From Rhizobium sp. AC27/96 (GTDB lineage Bacteria; Pseudomonadota; Alphaproteobacteria; Rhizobiales; Rhizobiaceae), in NCBI RefSeq assembly GCF_001692325.1, contig NZ_LXKN01000018.1, positions 558,001-622,000 of the forward strand: a stretch of 64,000 nucleotides of DNA. Reading direction: 5' to 3'. Under the pieces are notes generated by a model that had not been told where the DNA came from, searched no databases, and worked only from the letters and a program-made list of their open reading frames with translations. Shown piece by piece: positions 33,361-42,350 of the stretch; positions within the stretch are counted from its first letter, which is position 1, and each line of letters starts with the position of its first letter. A program made the translations under genes and the position numbers.

Positions 33361-35382
33361 TCAGAATTGATGCAGGCCGTATAGCAGCGGCATCGTGCCG
33401 ACAAGCGCCTTGAACCGCTCCCAGGATTTTGCCGATGGCTTCGTCCAGCCCGTTTCGGCAAGCGCCGAGAGACGAGGGAAGACTAGCCGGTCGAAGATGG
33501 CGCGGTCCGTCATCGACTCCGACCAGATGCAGGCCTGAATGCCGCGAAGCTTTTCCTTCTGGACGTCCGTCCAGCCACCGATGGGATCGAAGTTGTAGAG
33601 TTTCTCCGGATCCGAGTGGCCCGCCCAGCTCGCACCGGGTTCGTCCCAATCCGGGCGCATCGCCATATCGAGGTAATAGACCTGTCCCGGGCAAACCACG
33701 ATCTCGTATCCGCGACCGGCAAGTTCGGCCGCGACTTCGACATTGCGCCAACTGCAGAGATAGCTCTTGTCCTTGTCGATCCTGTCGCCATGAGCCGCCT
33801 CTTCCCAACCGCCCGTTATACAGCCCTTTGAGGCGAGAAAGGCCTGGATGCGCTCCAGGAATTCCGCCTGCAGATAGGCCGCGCCGGAGCCGTGAATATC
33901 GTCGGCACCATGCGTGTTGGTGATGACGTTCAACCGCTTGGCATGTGCTTCCGCAACCTCGTCGCCGGCGAGTTCGCGCAGTCGCGCCAGGGCCTCCGGC
34001 GAACCGGACCATGCGCCGAGCGGAACCTCGTCGGCGCCGATGTGGATCGTCTTGAACGGGAAGAGTTCGATCAATTCGGAGAGGATCGTCTCGATGACCT
34101 CATAGGTCTTTTCGCGCGCCGGGTTGATGCAGTTATCAGGGAAACCCTGAACCGAGTAATAGCTGCCGGCTTCATTCGGATCGCGAAGTTCGGGAATTGC
34201 CTGCAGCATGGCGTAGCAATGGCCTGGGATATCAATCTCGGGCAGCACCTCGATGCCGAAACCCTTGGCATAGCTGACAATGTCGCGCACGGCTGCCTTG
34301 GTATAGTAGCCGCCAGTGCGAGCCGGGCTGGAACCGAGCAGCGGCGGCAGCGGCAGACCATGGCCGCGCCATGCGCCGATCTCCGTCAGCGCCGGATAGG
34401 CGTCGATTTCGACACGCCAGGATTCATCGTCCGACAGATGCCAATGGAAGCGGTTGAGCTTGTTCCAGGCAAGCACCGCCATCAGCTTCTTGATCTCGGC
34501 AGTGCCATAGAACTGGCGTGCGACATCCAGATGCAGGCCACGCCAGCTCATTGCGGGCTCGTCGACGATCTCGCCACCCGCCGGGAAATGGAATGCCTGC
34601 GGGTGCAGACGCGCGCCGCGCCAGATCTGCCCAATGGTCACGAGGCCATAGACGAAACCGGTCTGTGCGCTCGCTTCGACCGTGATGGCTTCAGACGAGA
34701 AGACAAGCCTATAGGCCTCTGCACCGAGACCGGCTACCTGGCGCAACTCGACGGGCACAGCCCCTTCCGCCTCGGAACGGATGAGACCTTCAGCCGAGAA
34801 AAGATGCTCGACAAGCGCGGTGAAACTTGCGGCAGCAGCCTGCGCTTCCGGCGCGGTGGCCTTCAGGGCAAAGCCTGCCGGCAGCGGGCGACGGGCGGAA
34901 ACGGCCACGCGGTTCGGCCAGGGAATGATCGACAGCGGCACCGGCGGATTGGCCGGTACAGGGTAGATTTCCGCGCCGCGCTTCAACGGCGCATTGCTTG
35001 ACGATGTGCGTGTCGGCTCCGTGCCAAGTGAAACCGTCCCGCCATCGGCCAATGCCAGATAGGCGCTATTGGCACCGTCATTCCAGTGGCGAAACTGCCA
35101 GCTCAGCGCACGAACGGTGATGGTCCAGGTTTCGCCGCCAGCCAACACGAAACCTTCCGGTGGCTGGAATTCAGTGAAGTTGGACAGCCGCTTGGTCACC
35201 GTCGCGCCATCGACAACGCCAGCGGGGTCGACACGGCCGGGACCGCTGACGCAGAGCGAGAAGTCCGAAAGCGCATCAGACGAAAGGTTTTTCAGCCGCA
35301 GCACATAGGAAAAATCCTTGCCGTCGGCGGGGGGATTCCAGGTTGTTTCAAGCCGCAAAGCTAGGGATCGCGGGGTCGACAT
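33361..35382 (-). CDS. Beta-N-acetylhexosaminidase (GH20), cytoplasmic
   Basis: 673 residues from the ATG at 35382 (AGAGAG 7 bp upstream); alternative start 35388. An N-terminal beta-sandwich (about 1-250) is followed by the GH20 catalytic barrel: GLHLDVARQFY, FHWHLSDDESWR, EIDIPGHCYAM and the Asp-Glu catalytic pair in TIHIGADEVPLGAW. GH20 uses substrate-assisted catalysis on N-acetylglucosaminides. There is no signal peptide, so it probably cleaves imported chito-oligosaccharides in the cytoplasm. It lies downstream of the peptide-class ABC genes and GNAT gene, with a 29-bp gap. Confidence 0.88.
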   Translation of the reverse strand: MSTPRSLALRLETTWNPPADGKDFSYVLRLKNLSSDALSDFSLCVSGPGRVDPAGVVDGATVTKRLSNFTEFQPPEGFVLAGGETWTITVRALSWQFRHWNDGANSAYLALADGGTVSLGTEPTRTSSSNAPLKRGAEIYPVPANPPVPLSIIPWPNRVAVSARRPLPAGFALKATAPEAQAAAASFTALVEHLFSAEGLIRSEAEGAVPVELRQVAGLGAEAYRLVFSSEAITVEASAQTGFVYGLVTIGQIWRGARLHPQAFHFPAGGEIVDEPAMSWRGLHLDVARQFYGTAEIKKLMAVLAWNKLNRFHWHLSDDESWRVEIDAYPALTEIGAWRGHGLPLPPLLGSSPARTGGYYTKAAVRDIVSYAKGFGIEVLPEIDIPGHCYAMLQAIPELRDPNEAGSYYSVQGFPDNCINPAREKTYEVIETILSELIELFPFKTIHIGADEVPLGAWSGSPEALARLRELAGDEVAEAHAKRLNVITNTHGADDIHGSGAAYLQAEFLERIQAFLASKGCITGGWEEAAHGDRIDKDKSYLCSWRNVEVAAELAGRGYEIVVCPGQVYYLDMAMRPDWDEPGASWAGHSDPEKLYNFDPIGGWTDVQKEKLRGIQACIWSESMTDRAIFDRLVFPRLSALAETGWTKPSAKSWERFKALVGTMPLLYGLHQF

Positions 35383-35411
35383 TAGCATTCTCTCTTTATC
35401 TGAAGGATCGT

Positions 35412-35882
35412 TCAAAGCTTGAGCAGTCCGGCATAGATACCGGGCGCGGAATTGGGGATCTGTATCGCGCCAACCGTCTTCTCGTAGAATTCCGAAGGGC
35501 CGACATCACCGATGACGGTATAGGCGTAGCCCATCGCCTTGTGGTCGTTGAGGCAGGCAAACAGCAGCGCACGGCCGATGCCGAGACCGCGAACGCTTTC
35601 GTCGACACCGGTCGGGCCGAAGAAGCCGCGTGCAGTCGCCTCATGGCAGGCAAAGCCGACCAGTTCCTGATTGCGCGTGGCGATGAAGCAGGTCGGCGGC
35701 TGGCGCGTCATCGCCACCGTCGTCTCGCTTGCCCATCCCTCGCTGAAATGCTTGCTGACCCAGCCGACGATAAGTCTCAGTTCCGGCGGCAATGCCCTTC
35801 TGATGGTGACACCCGCCTTCGCCATCCGCTCGGGCGACTGCGTATCCACTGGCAAGGTCGATAGATTGACCAGATAATCCAC
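35412..35882 (-). CDS. GNAT-family N-acetyltransferase
   Basis: 156 residues. GNAT core: strand-rich ELVGFACHEATARGFFGPTGV (beta4-beta5) and the acetyl-CoA pyrophosphate loop in RGLGIGRALLFACL (residues 98-111), a Q/RxxGxG/A-type motif. It sits between the ABC ATPase genes and the hexosaminidase, 12 bp after the OppF-type ATPase gene stop, so it belongs to the operon. An acetyltransferase for glucosamine or for an antibiotic/polyamine cannot be decided from sequence. Confidence 0.8.
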   Translation of the reverse strand: MDYLVNLSTLPVDTQSPERMAKAGVTIRRALPPELRLIVGWVSKHFSEGWASETTVAMTRQPPTCFIATRNQELVGFACHEATARGFFGPTGVDESVRGLGIGRALLFACLNDHKAMGYAYTVIGDVGPSEFYEKTVGAIQIPNSAPGIYAGLLKL

Positions 35883-35894
35883 GATGAAGTCCTT

Positions 35895-36821
35895 TTAGTT
35901 CGATGCGACGAGCGCACGCATGAAATGATTGTCGCCGAGCTGTTCCACCACGGTCGAAATCGGCCGGCTGAGCGAGCGGATCTTCTCCGCCTGCTCGAGA
36001 AAGCGGGCGCTGCCGCCTGTGACGAACCTGCGGCCGCCATCCGGAATGGCGGAGAGCAGGAGCTGGGTATAGGGATGCTTCGGGGCGGCGAGCACGGCGT
36101 TGGTATCGCCCCACTCCACCATCTGACCGGCAAACATCACGACAATCTCCTCGGCAACATGGGCAGCCGTGGCGATATCGTGTGTGATGTAGAGCATGGC
36201 GAGGTCGTTCTCCCGCTTCACCCGCGCCAGCAGATCCAGGATGTCCTTGCGGATCGAAACATCAAGCATCGAGGTCGGCTCGTCGGCCACCAGAACGCTG
36301 GGTGAAACCGCCAATGCACGGGCGATGTTGACGCGCTGGCGCTGGCCACCTGACAGTTCATGCGGAAATTTCTGACGTGTCAGGGCAGGATCGAGGCCAA
36401 CGCTCTCAAGCAGCTTGGATATCTGATCATCGCGCTCGGCCTTCGACTTGTCTTCGCCATGGAGCTGCAGCGGACGAGCGATATGATGATTGACCGTAAA
36501 GGCCGGGTTGAGCGAGGAGAACGGATCCTGGAATACCATCTGGACGTCCTTGCGGTACATCCGCTCTTCCTTGCCTGTGGCGCGCGCGGTGCGATCCTGT
36601 CCGCGAAAGAAAAGCTTACCGGCGCTCGACCTGTCGAGCCGGGCGATAATGCGGGCGCATGTGGTCTTGCCGCAGCCGGATTCGCCGACCAGCGCCAGAG
36701 CGCGCCCGGCAAACAGGGAAAAGGAGACGCTCTTCAGCGCATGGACCGAACCGAAATGGCGCTGAACATCCTCAAGCCGGATAACGGGTTCGGCAGCGAC
36801 TGCCTGTATCTGCGGTTTCAT
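35895..36821 (-). CDS. Oligopeptide/oligosaccharide ABC transporter ATP-binding protein (OppF-type)
   Basis: 308 residues from the ATG at 36821; the frame runs further upstream but overlaps the previous gene. ABC domain: Walker [11 protein letters not shown]-loop FQDPFSSLNP, signature LSGGQRQR, Walker B VLVADEPTSMLD and H-switch THDIA. The OppF/DppF C-terminal extension (WGDTNAVLAAPKHPYTQLLLSAIP) is present. It pairs with the OppD-type ATPase, whose stop overlaps its start (ATGA). Despite the peptide-type class, gene context (GH20, ROK) suggests an oligosaccharide substrate. Confidence 0.9.
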   Translation of the reverse strand: MKPQIQAVAAEPVIRLEDVQRHFGSVHALKSVSFSLFAGRALALVGESGCGKTTCARIIARLDRSSAGKLFFRGQDRTARATGKEERMYRKDVQMVFQDPFSSLNPAFTVNHHIARPLQLHGEDKSKAERDDQISKLLESVGLDPALTRQKFPHELSGGQRQRVNIARALAVSPSVLVADEPTSMLDVSIRKDILDLLARVKRENDLAMLYITHDIATAAHVAEEIVVMFAGQMVEWGDTNAVLAAPKHPYTQLLLSAIPDGGRRFVTGGSARFLEQAEKIRSLSRPISTVVEQLGDNHFMRALVASN

Positions 36822-37633
36822 GCCAAAGCTCCGGAAAAGTGTGCGCTGGCTGGAAGCTGGGGAATGGCGTTCCAGAGCTTGCGCGTATAGTCGTGAACGG
36901 GCGATTGGCTGACCTGTGCCACGTCGCCGACTTCGACGAGTTCGCCCTTCAGCATGACACCGATGCGCCCGCAAAGCTGCGCCATCAGATGCAGGTCATG
37001 GGTGATGAACAGCACCGAGAAACCATAGGTCTGCTGGAGGTCGAGGACCTGCTCCAGGATCTCGCGCTGGACGACGACGTCGAGTGCGGTCGTCGGCTCG
37101 TCCATGATGATGAGTTCGGGTCTGAGCGCCAGGCAGATGGCGATGACGATGCGCTGGCGCATGCCGCCGGAAAACTGGTGCGGATAGTCGCTGACGCGAT
37201 GCGTGGGAATGCCGACCAGCTTGAACATTTCCTCGGCGCGGGCGCGGGATTCCTGTTTGGAGCAGCCGGTATGGCGATGAAGCACATCATGAAACTGCGC
37301 TTCCACCCGCATCAGCGGATTGAGCGAATTCATGGCGCTCTGGAACACCATGCCGATCCGCTTCCAGCGGATCTTTTGCAGTTCGCTTTCCGGCATCCGC
37401 AGCAGATCCTGCCCATCCAGACGGATGCTGCCGCCGCTGATCCATGCCGGCGCCTTGGAGAGGCGGGTGATGGCATAGGCAATCGTGCTCTTGCCGCAAC
37501 CGGACTCACCGGCGAGACCGAAAATCTCGCCGCGACCGATGTTGAATGAAACATTCTTCACCGCACGGAAGTCGCCCTTGTCGACCAGATAGTCGATGTT
37601 CAGGTTTTCAATCTCAAGCAGATTGTCGCTCAT
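36818..37633 (-). CDS. Oligopeptide/oligosaccharide ABC transporter ATP-binding protein (OppD-type)
   Basis: 271 residues from the ATG at 37633, which overlaps the upstream permease stop (ATGA). Walker [11 protein letters not shown]-loop [10 protein letters not shown], signature FSGGMRQR and Walker [13 protein letters not shown] are all present, with the OppD-type C-terminal extension. The frame is open further upstream but that stretch lies inside the permease gene. It forms a heterodimer with the OppF-type protein. Confidence 0.9.
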   Translation of the reverse strand: MSDNLLEIENLNIDYLVDKGDFRAVKNVSFNIGRGEIFGLAGESGCGKSTIAYAITRLSKAPAWISGGSIRLDGQDLLRMPESELQKIRWKRIGMVFQSAMNSLNPLMRVEAQFHDVLHRHTGCSKQESRARAEEMFKLVGIPTHRVSDYPHQFSGGMRQRIVIAICLALRPELIIMDEPTTALDVVVQREILEQVLDLQQTYGFSVLFITHDLHLMAQLCGRIGVMLKGELVEVGDVAQVSQSPVHDYTRKLWNAIPQLPASAHFSGALA

Positions 37634-38532
37634 TGGCCAGCCCTCATCATGCGGTTGCGGGCGCGGGTCAGGCGGAACCACCGGGTCAGTGCCGGGCCTG
37701 AGCGCAATTGCGGATTGGCGATTTCGTCGAAGGTGAAGTTGATCAGCGCAAGGCCGAGGCCCGTAAGGGCGATACCGGCGGCCGGAACTGCAATATCCCA
37801 CCACGCGCCGACCATGATGGCCGAAGCATTCTGCGCATTATAGAGCATGGTGCCCCAGGTGACCCTCAGCGGATCGCCGAAGCCGAGATATTCAAGCGTG
37901 GTCTGTGCGACGATGGCATAGATGATGCTGCCGACGAGGTTGATGCCGATCAGCGGCGTCAGGTTGGGCAAAATCTCCACGAAGATGATGCGCCAGGCCG
38001 GCTCGCCGATCATCTTGGCCGCGGTGACGAAATCGCGATTGCGCAACGCCATCGTCTGAGATCGGGTCATGCGCGCACCCCATGGCCATGAAGTCAGGGC
38101 GATGATCGTCATGATAGTCATCGGCCCGACCGTCCCCGAAAAGGAGGCAAGCAGAATGAGAAGCGGCATGTTCGGTATGACGAGCACTGCGTTGGTCGCA
38201 AGATCGAGCACCGCATCCGTCTTGCCGCCGGCATAACCCGCGATCAGACCGATTGCAGTTCCAATGACCGTAATGGCGATGCCGGTCGCGAAGCCTACGG
38301 AGAGCGAGCTTCTTGCGCCCCAGACGAACTGACGATAGACGTCGCGGCCCATCTTGGTGGTGCCGAAGACATGCTCGACCGATGGCGCCTGGTGCGAACG
38401 ACCGACACGTGCACCAGGCTCGCCCGGGGCAATGATCGGCGCAAAGATTGCCATCAGGCACAATGCAGCAACAATGATGAAGCCGACGAGGGCCTTCTTC
38501 TGGCTAAAAATTGATTTCAACGCGAAGCCCAT
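37630..38532 (-). CDS. Oligopeptide/oligosaccharide ABC transporter permease (DppC-type)
   Basis: 300 residues with about six TM segments. The first, near residues 14-36 (ALVGFIIVAALCLMAIFAPII), is followed by a periplasmic loop (HVFGTTKMGRDVYRQFVWGARSSL, the DppC/OppC signature GTDxxGRDxxSRLxxGAR). The EAA loop contains FVTAAKMIGEPAWRIIFVEILPN. It overlaps the DppB-type gene by 1 bp, so the two are coupled. Confidence 0.9.
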   Translation of the reverse strand: MGFALKSIFSQKKALVGFIIVAALCLMAIFAPIIAPGEPGARVGRSHQAPSVEHVFGTTKMGRDVYRQFVWGARSSLSVGFATGIAITVIGTAIGLIAGYAGGKTDAVLDLATNAVLVIPNMPLLILLASFSGTVGPMTIMTIIALTSWPWGARMTRSQTMALRNRDFVTAAKMIGEPAWRIIFVEILPNLTPLIGINLVGSIIYAIVAQTTLEYLGFGDPLRVTWGTMLYNAQNASAIMVGAWWDIAVPAAGIALTGLGLALINFTFDEIANPQLRSGPALTRWFRLTRARNRMMRAGQ

Positions 38533-39512
38533 TATCTGCCCTCCCGCAATCTCGGATCGACCAGGCCGTAGATGATGTCGACCATGAAATTCGCTATGAG
38601 GGTCGCCATGGTCATCAGGAGCAATTGCCCCTGAATGACGGGGTAATCGCGGGCAACACTGGCGGTGAACAGCGTCAGGCCAAGGCCCGGATAATTGAAG
38701 ACGATCTCCGTGACGATCGACCCGCCGAAGACAGCGCCGAGCATCAGCGCCAGGTTGGTCAATACGGGCAGCAAGGCATTTCGGGCGCCATAGCTGAACA
38801 TGACGGCGAGGTTGCTCAGCCCCTTCGCCCGCCCCATGGTGACGTAATCCTCACCCAGCACGACGATCATCGAGGAGCGCATCGTCGTCTGGAACTCGCC
38901 GATGAGAAATGGCGAGAGCGTGAGGACCGGCAGTATGGCGTGCATGAACACGCTGCTGAAGAAGGTGAAGTTGAACCCCGGATCGAGATTGGGATCATAG
39001 GCATAACCCACGGGGAACCAGCGCAGCGATACCGCAAAGATGAAGAGGATCGTCAGGGCGATGATGACGGGCGGGATCGAGAACATGATGACGGCGAGAG
39101 GCGATACGACAGTGTCGAACCGCCCGCCGCGACGCCAGGCGGAGATCGCGCCGAGCACGACGCCGACGCACAGCGAAAAGATGATCGCCGTTACCACCAG
39201 GAAGATCGTCCAGAGCGTGGCGCGGCTTAACACCTGCACCACAGTCTGGGGATAGTATTTGACCGAAACGCCAAGATCGAGCGTTGCGAGGCCTTTGAGA
39301 TAATCGACGAACTGCATCATGATCGGCTGATCGATCTCGCCGAAGCGCGCCTTGATCGCCTCGACGGCGGCAGGCGTTGCCCGTGGCCCGAGCTGGGCCA
39401 CCATGGCGTCGACGGGACTCCCCGGCATAAGCCGGGGAAGAATGAAGTTCACGACGATCGCGAAGGCCAAAGCCACCGCATACACGCCTAGGCGCCGGCT
39501 TGAAATACGCAT
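38532..39512 (-). CDS. Oligopeptide/oligosaccharide ABC transporter permease (DppB-type)
   Basis: 326 residues, about six TM segments, with the DppB-type N-terminal helix (YAVALAFAIVVNFILPRLMPGSP), the long first periplasmic loop and the EAA loop GRAKGLSNLAVMFSYGARNALLPV. The C-terminal signature IVTEIVFNYPGLGLTLFTA is typical. A 22-bp gap follows the solute-binding gene on the same strand. Confidence 0.92.
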   Translation of the reverse strand: MRISSRRLGVYAVALAFAIVVNFILPRLMPGSPVDAMVAQLGPRATPAAVEAIKARFGEIDQPIMMQFVDYLKGLATLDLGVSVKYYPQTVVQVLSRATLWTIFLVVTAIIFSLCVGVVLGAISAWRRGGRFDTVVSPLAVIMFSIPPVIIALTILFIFAVSLRWFPVGYAYDPNLDPGFNFTFFSSVFMHAILPVLTLSPFLIGEFQTTMRSSMIVVLGEDYVTMGRAKGLSNLAVMFSYGARNALLPVLTNLALMLGAVFGGSIVTEIVFNYPGLGLTLFTASVARDYPVIQGQLLLMTMATLIANFMVDIIYGLVDPRLREGR

Positions 39513-39534
39513 GTCTGCTTCCCTTGCTGAGGTC

Positions 39535-41229
39535 TTATTGGACCGGCTTCAGACGCAGGAGATGCATGAGGCGCATGCGATTATTGTCGTGGTTTTCCGG
39601 GTTCATCACCGGATCCTTGTCGGTGACCCAACCGGTGAACCGCTTGCTGGAATACTGGTACCAGGTCGGACCGTTGAAGACCGGCACAACCGGGAAATCA
39701 TCCGCGATCAGAACCTGAATATCGTTGAAGATCTTCTTGTGATCCGCATCGGAAGACGACTTGCGATACTGATCGAACAGCGCGTCGAGCTTCGGGTTGG
39801 AGTAGCGCGGCGCGGAGACGGTGAGCTTGCCGGCATAGTCCGTCGACAGGCTCTGATAATAGCCCTGGAACGGGGTGGCGCTGTCGGCGCGCGAGTTCAT
39901 GACGACATCGAAGCTGCCATCGAGAAGCTGCTTGCGCCACTGTTCGTATTCAGGCGTGGCAACAGAGGCGTTGATGCCCGCAGCGCGCAGCCCTTCGACG
40001 GCGATCTGTACGGCATCAATCCAGTCGGTCCAGCCGTTCGGCACGATGACGGGGAAAGCGATCGGCTTGCCGCTTGGCGTGGTGCGGAAGCCGTCGGCGC
40101 CCTTCTTGTAGCCGGCGTCGTCGAGGATCTTGTTCGCCTTGTCGGTATCGAAGCCCATGAAGGCATCCTTGTCACCTTCAGCGGCCTTGTTGCGCCAGCT
40201 GTCGAAACGCGGCGGCAGGCCGCTGGCATGCAGGTTGACGACCGGATAACCGAAGCCGGCAATATCGACCATCGACTGGCGGTCCATCGCCAGGCTGAAG
40301 GCGTGACGGAAATTCAAGTCCTTGAAGGCCTCGAGATTGCCGGCGTTCGTGGACTTGAAGTTCATCTGGAAGGCGACGGTTTCAGCCGGCGGCTGCCAGT
40401 AGCCATTGTGCTGCGGGTCAAGTGCGACAAAGGTCTTGTCGATCTGCGGCAGGAAAGAGCCGATCCAGTCGACAGTACCTTCCGGCAGCAGCGCCAGCAT
40501 CTGGTCGTTGCCCGAAATCTGCGGCAGGCGCAGGCAATCGACATGCAGCGATGCGGCATCCCAGTAGTTCGGATTGCGGCACTGCTCGTAGACCTGTGGC
40601 GTGAAGCGGCGAACTTCGGTCATCGGACCGGAGCCGACGGGCTTTTCATTCTTGAAGGCCACCGGATCGGCAACGTCCTTCCAGATATGCTCGGGCACGA
40701 CAGCCAAGTCGGCGAGCGATTCAGGGAACTCCGAATTCACGGCCTTGAGGTTGATCTTGATCTGCGTCGGCGACGGCGCTTCGACGGAGGCAACGGTCTG
40801 GCCGACACCAACGGTGTCGACCGCCGGGTTCTTCAGCATCAGGTCGATGGTGTATTTCACGTCGGCCGAGGTCAGCGGCTGTCCGTCGGACCACTTCACG
40901 CCGGGGCGCAGGTCATAGGTGATCGACATCAGATCGTCGGAGAACTTGTAGCTGGTGGCCAGACGCCAGACCGGCTTGCCGCCGTCATTGGCGTTGAAGA
41001 TGACCAGCGGCTCGTAGATGAAATCCATCGTGCTCTGGCGGCGACCGGCCAGATCGAAAGGATTGAAGTTGCTGACCCAGCTGGTCTGCTCCTCGATGTG
41101 CATCGTGAGCACGGATTCGGCAGCCGAGGCGACACCGGCACCGAATGCCAGCGAGACGCCCAATGCCGCCGTTGCCAGCCATGGAGCCCGGTACACGAAA
41201 TTACGCAATCTGCTTTTTTTCATTCCCAT
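39535..41229 (-). CDS. Periplasmic solute-binding protein, peptide/oligosaccharide class (SBP family 5)
   Basis: 564 residues from the ATG at 41229 (AGGGAAC upstream). A signal peptide (WLATAALGVSLAFGAGVASAAES) is followed by an SBP family 5 protein (WRLATSYKFSDDLMSITYDLRPGVKWSDGQPLTSADVKYTID). In family 5 both peptides and sugars are bound; proteins similar to this one bind chitobiose or cellobiose, as in Vibrio and Thermotoga. With the GH20 enzyme and ROK regulator the likely ligand is a beta-linked oligosaccharide such as N,N'-diacetylchitobiose. It is the first gene of a leftward seven-gene operon. Confidence 0.9.
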   Translation of the reverse strand: MGMKKSRLRNFVYRAPWLATAALGVSLAFGAGVASAAESVLTMHIEEQTSWVSNFNPFDLAGRRQSTMDFIYEPLVIFNANDGGKPVWRLATSYKFSDDLMSITYDLRPGVKWSDGQPLTSADVKYTIDLMLKNPAVDTVGVGQTVASVEAPSPTQIKINLKAVNSEFPESLADLAVVPEHIWKDVADPVAFKNEKPVGSGPMTEVRRFTPQVYEQCRNPNYWDAASLHVDCLRLPQISGNDQMLALLPEGTVDWIGSFLPQIDKTFVALDPQHNGYWQPPAETVAFQMNFKSTNAGNLEAFKDLNFRHAFSLAMDRQSMVDIAGFGYPVVNLHASGLPPRFDSWRNKAAEGDKDAFMGFDTDKANKILDDAGYKKGADGFRTTPSGKPIAFPVIVPNGWTDWIDAVQIAVEGLRAAGINASVATPEYEQWRKQLLDGSFDVVMNSRADSATPFQGYYQSLSTDYAGKLTVSAPRYSNPKLDALFDQYRKSSSDADHKKIFNDIQVLIADDFPVVPVFNGPTWYQYSSKRFTGWVTDKDPVMNPENHDNNRMRLMHLLRLKPVQ

Positions 41230-41245
41230 TTGCAGTTCCCTCTCG

Positions 41246-41274
41246 TTGATTTCGAGTAGTCAATCAAATTGATT
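41246..41274. promoter_or_regulatory. Candidate operator upstream of the solute-binding protein gene
   Basis: Three TTGATT/AATCAA hexamers stand close together: TTGATT at 41246-41251, AATCAA at 41262-41267 and TTGATT at 41269-41274; the last two form the interrupted palindrome AATCAAATTGATT. They lie 17-45 bp upstream of the solute-binding gene start, i.e. in its leader/promoter. AT-rich inverted repeats of this kind are used by ROK repressors, but the assignment is only positional. Confidence 0.4.
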
Positions 41275-41685
41275 TAATCGTGAGTTTGCGCGCTCGTCAA
41301 TCCGCTGATTTGAAATCAACAGGCAATTGGACGAGCGTCGGGGCGCATCGGCGGCCGACCGAACAACGATTTGTGGCAATAGGGAATTCGGGAAAAACTG
41401 CGCGTTGCCCTGCCCTACCAATCTGGACCCGCAGGCCAATATCAGGGCGCGCATTTGCGACCGGAGCAACGAGCGACCGGCTTTGGCAAGAAGACTAGGG
41501 AGATCGCTGCGCTTGAACGACCGAAACTCCATCGGCGGCGCAGCTATTTAACGGATCAACAATCAAGGGTACACGTTTCGAAGGCGCAGCTGCTGCGCCT
41601 TCGAAATCGGCTAGTTACAAAGCTGTACCGTCGCAGTGGTTTTTACACCAGGCAACGAAGCTTCTGATAATCAGGGATTGTCAGT
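41275..41685. other. Intergenic region between the ABC operon and ridA
   Basis: About 410 bp without a convincing gene. It should contain the leftward promoter of the ABC operon and the 3' end of ridA. The only striking structure is the hairpin at 41576-41606. No tRNA, repeat element or recognised short gene was found. Confidence 0.5.
41576..41606. repeat. Perfect 14-bp inverted repeat
   Basis: TTTCGAAGGCGCAG (41576-41589) pairs perfectly with its reverse complement at 41593-41606 across a 3-nt loop. It lies 79 bp beyond the ridA stop codon and ~350 bp upstream of the ABC operon. There is no adjoining T-run on either strand. It may be a ridA 3'-end structure. Confidence 0.75.
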
Positions 41686-42081
41686 TCAATCGAGCGGCTT
41701 GTAGGCGATGACATCCATCTCGATCTTCACATCCACCATCATCGGCGACTGGACGGTGGAGCGCGCCGGCGGGTGATCGATGAAATGCTTCTGGAAAACG
41801 GCGTTGAAGCTCGAGAAGTCGCGGGCATCGTCGAGCCAGACATTGACCTTCACCACATGCTCAAGGGTGCAATCGGCAAGAGCAAGGACATCCTTGATAT
41901 TGGCGATGACCTGCTCGGTCTGCGCAACGATATTGCCGACGATAACCTCGCCGTTAACAGTCGGGACCTGACCCGAGACGTAGACGAAATCGCCGGCGCG
42001 CACGGCCTTCGCGAAAGGACGGCGCTGGCCGCCGGCCTGGCTATCGGCAATATCGAAACGGATCAGCTTGTTCTTGCTCAT
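41686..42081 (-). CDS. ridA: RidA-family protein (YjgF/YER057c/UK114)
   Basis: 131 residues from the ATG at 42081 with GAGGAT upstream; the open frame further upstream is not part of it. Family features: FAKAVRAGDFVYVSGQVP, QTEQVIANIKDVLALADCTLEHVVKVNVWLDD and a late conserved Arg (PPARSTVQ). RidA proteins are trimeric deaminases that hydrolyse reactive enamines and imines; the conserved Arg is needed for deamination. A 269-bp gap separates it from the divergent SDR gene. Confidence 0.85.
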   Translation of the reverse strand: MSKNKLIRFDIADSQAGGQRRPFAKAVRAGDFVYVSGQVPTVNGEVIVGNIVAQTEQVIANIKDVLALADCTLEHVVKVNVWLDDARDFSSFNAVFQKHFIDHPPARSTVQSPMMVDVKIEMDVIAYKPLD

Positions 42082-42350
42082 GATATCCTCGGTCTTTCTC
42101 TGTTGTCCAAAGTCGCAGCCGACACCCCGAACGCACAGGACCGGGCACGCGACTCCTCTGCGCTCTTCAATATCCGCCATGACGCGGCCACGCCAGATCG
42201 TTTTTCGGCGCAGCACAATGCTCGAAATATTGTTCGGCGATCATATCATCGTGTCCATTTACCGGCGCAGTCGCATTGCCTTGCCGCGCCCGCACCTGTT
42301 AAGACAGGGAGAATTCGTCATATGATTATTGAGGTTCAGGAGGAGTCGTC

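Noticed and set aside
36822..36974. Extension of the OppF-type gene into the preceding gene
   Set aside because: The first ~51 codons are antisense-like Arg-rich sequence overlapping the OppD-type gene; the ATG at 36821 with an ATGA overlap is the usual operon arrangement.
39352..41259. A 635-codon open frame on the + strand opposite the solute-binding protein gene
   Set aside because: It is the antisense shadow of a clearly identified family 5 binding protein; GC-rich third positions commonly leave such frames open. It has no recognisable motif.
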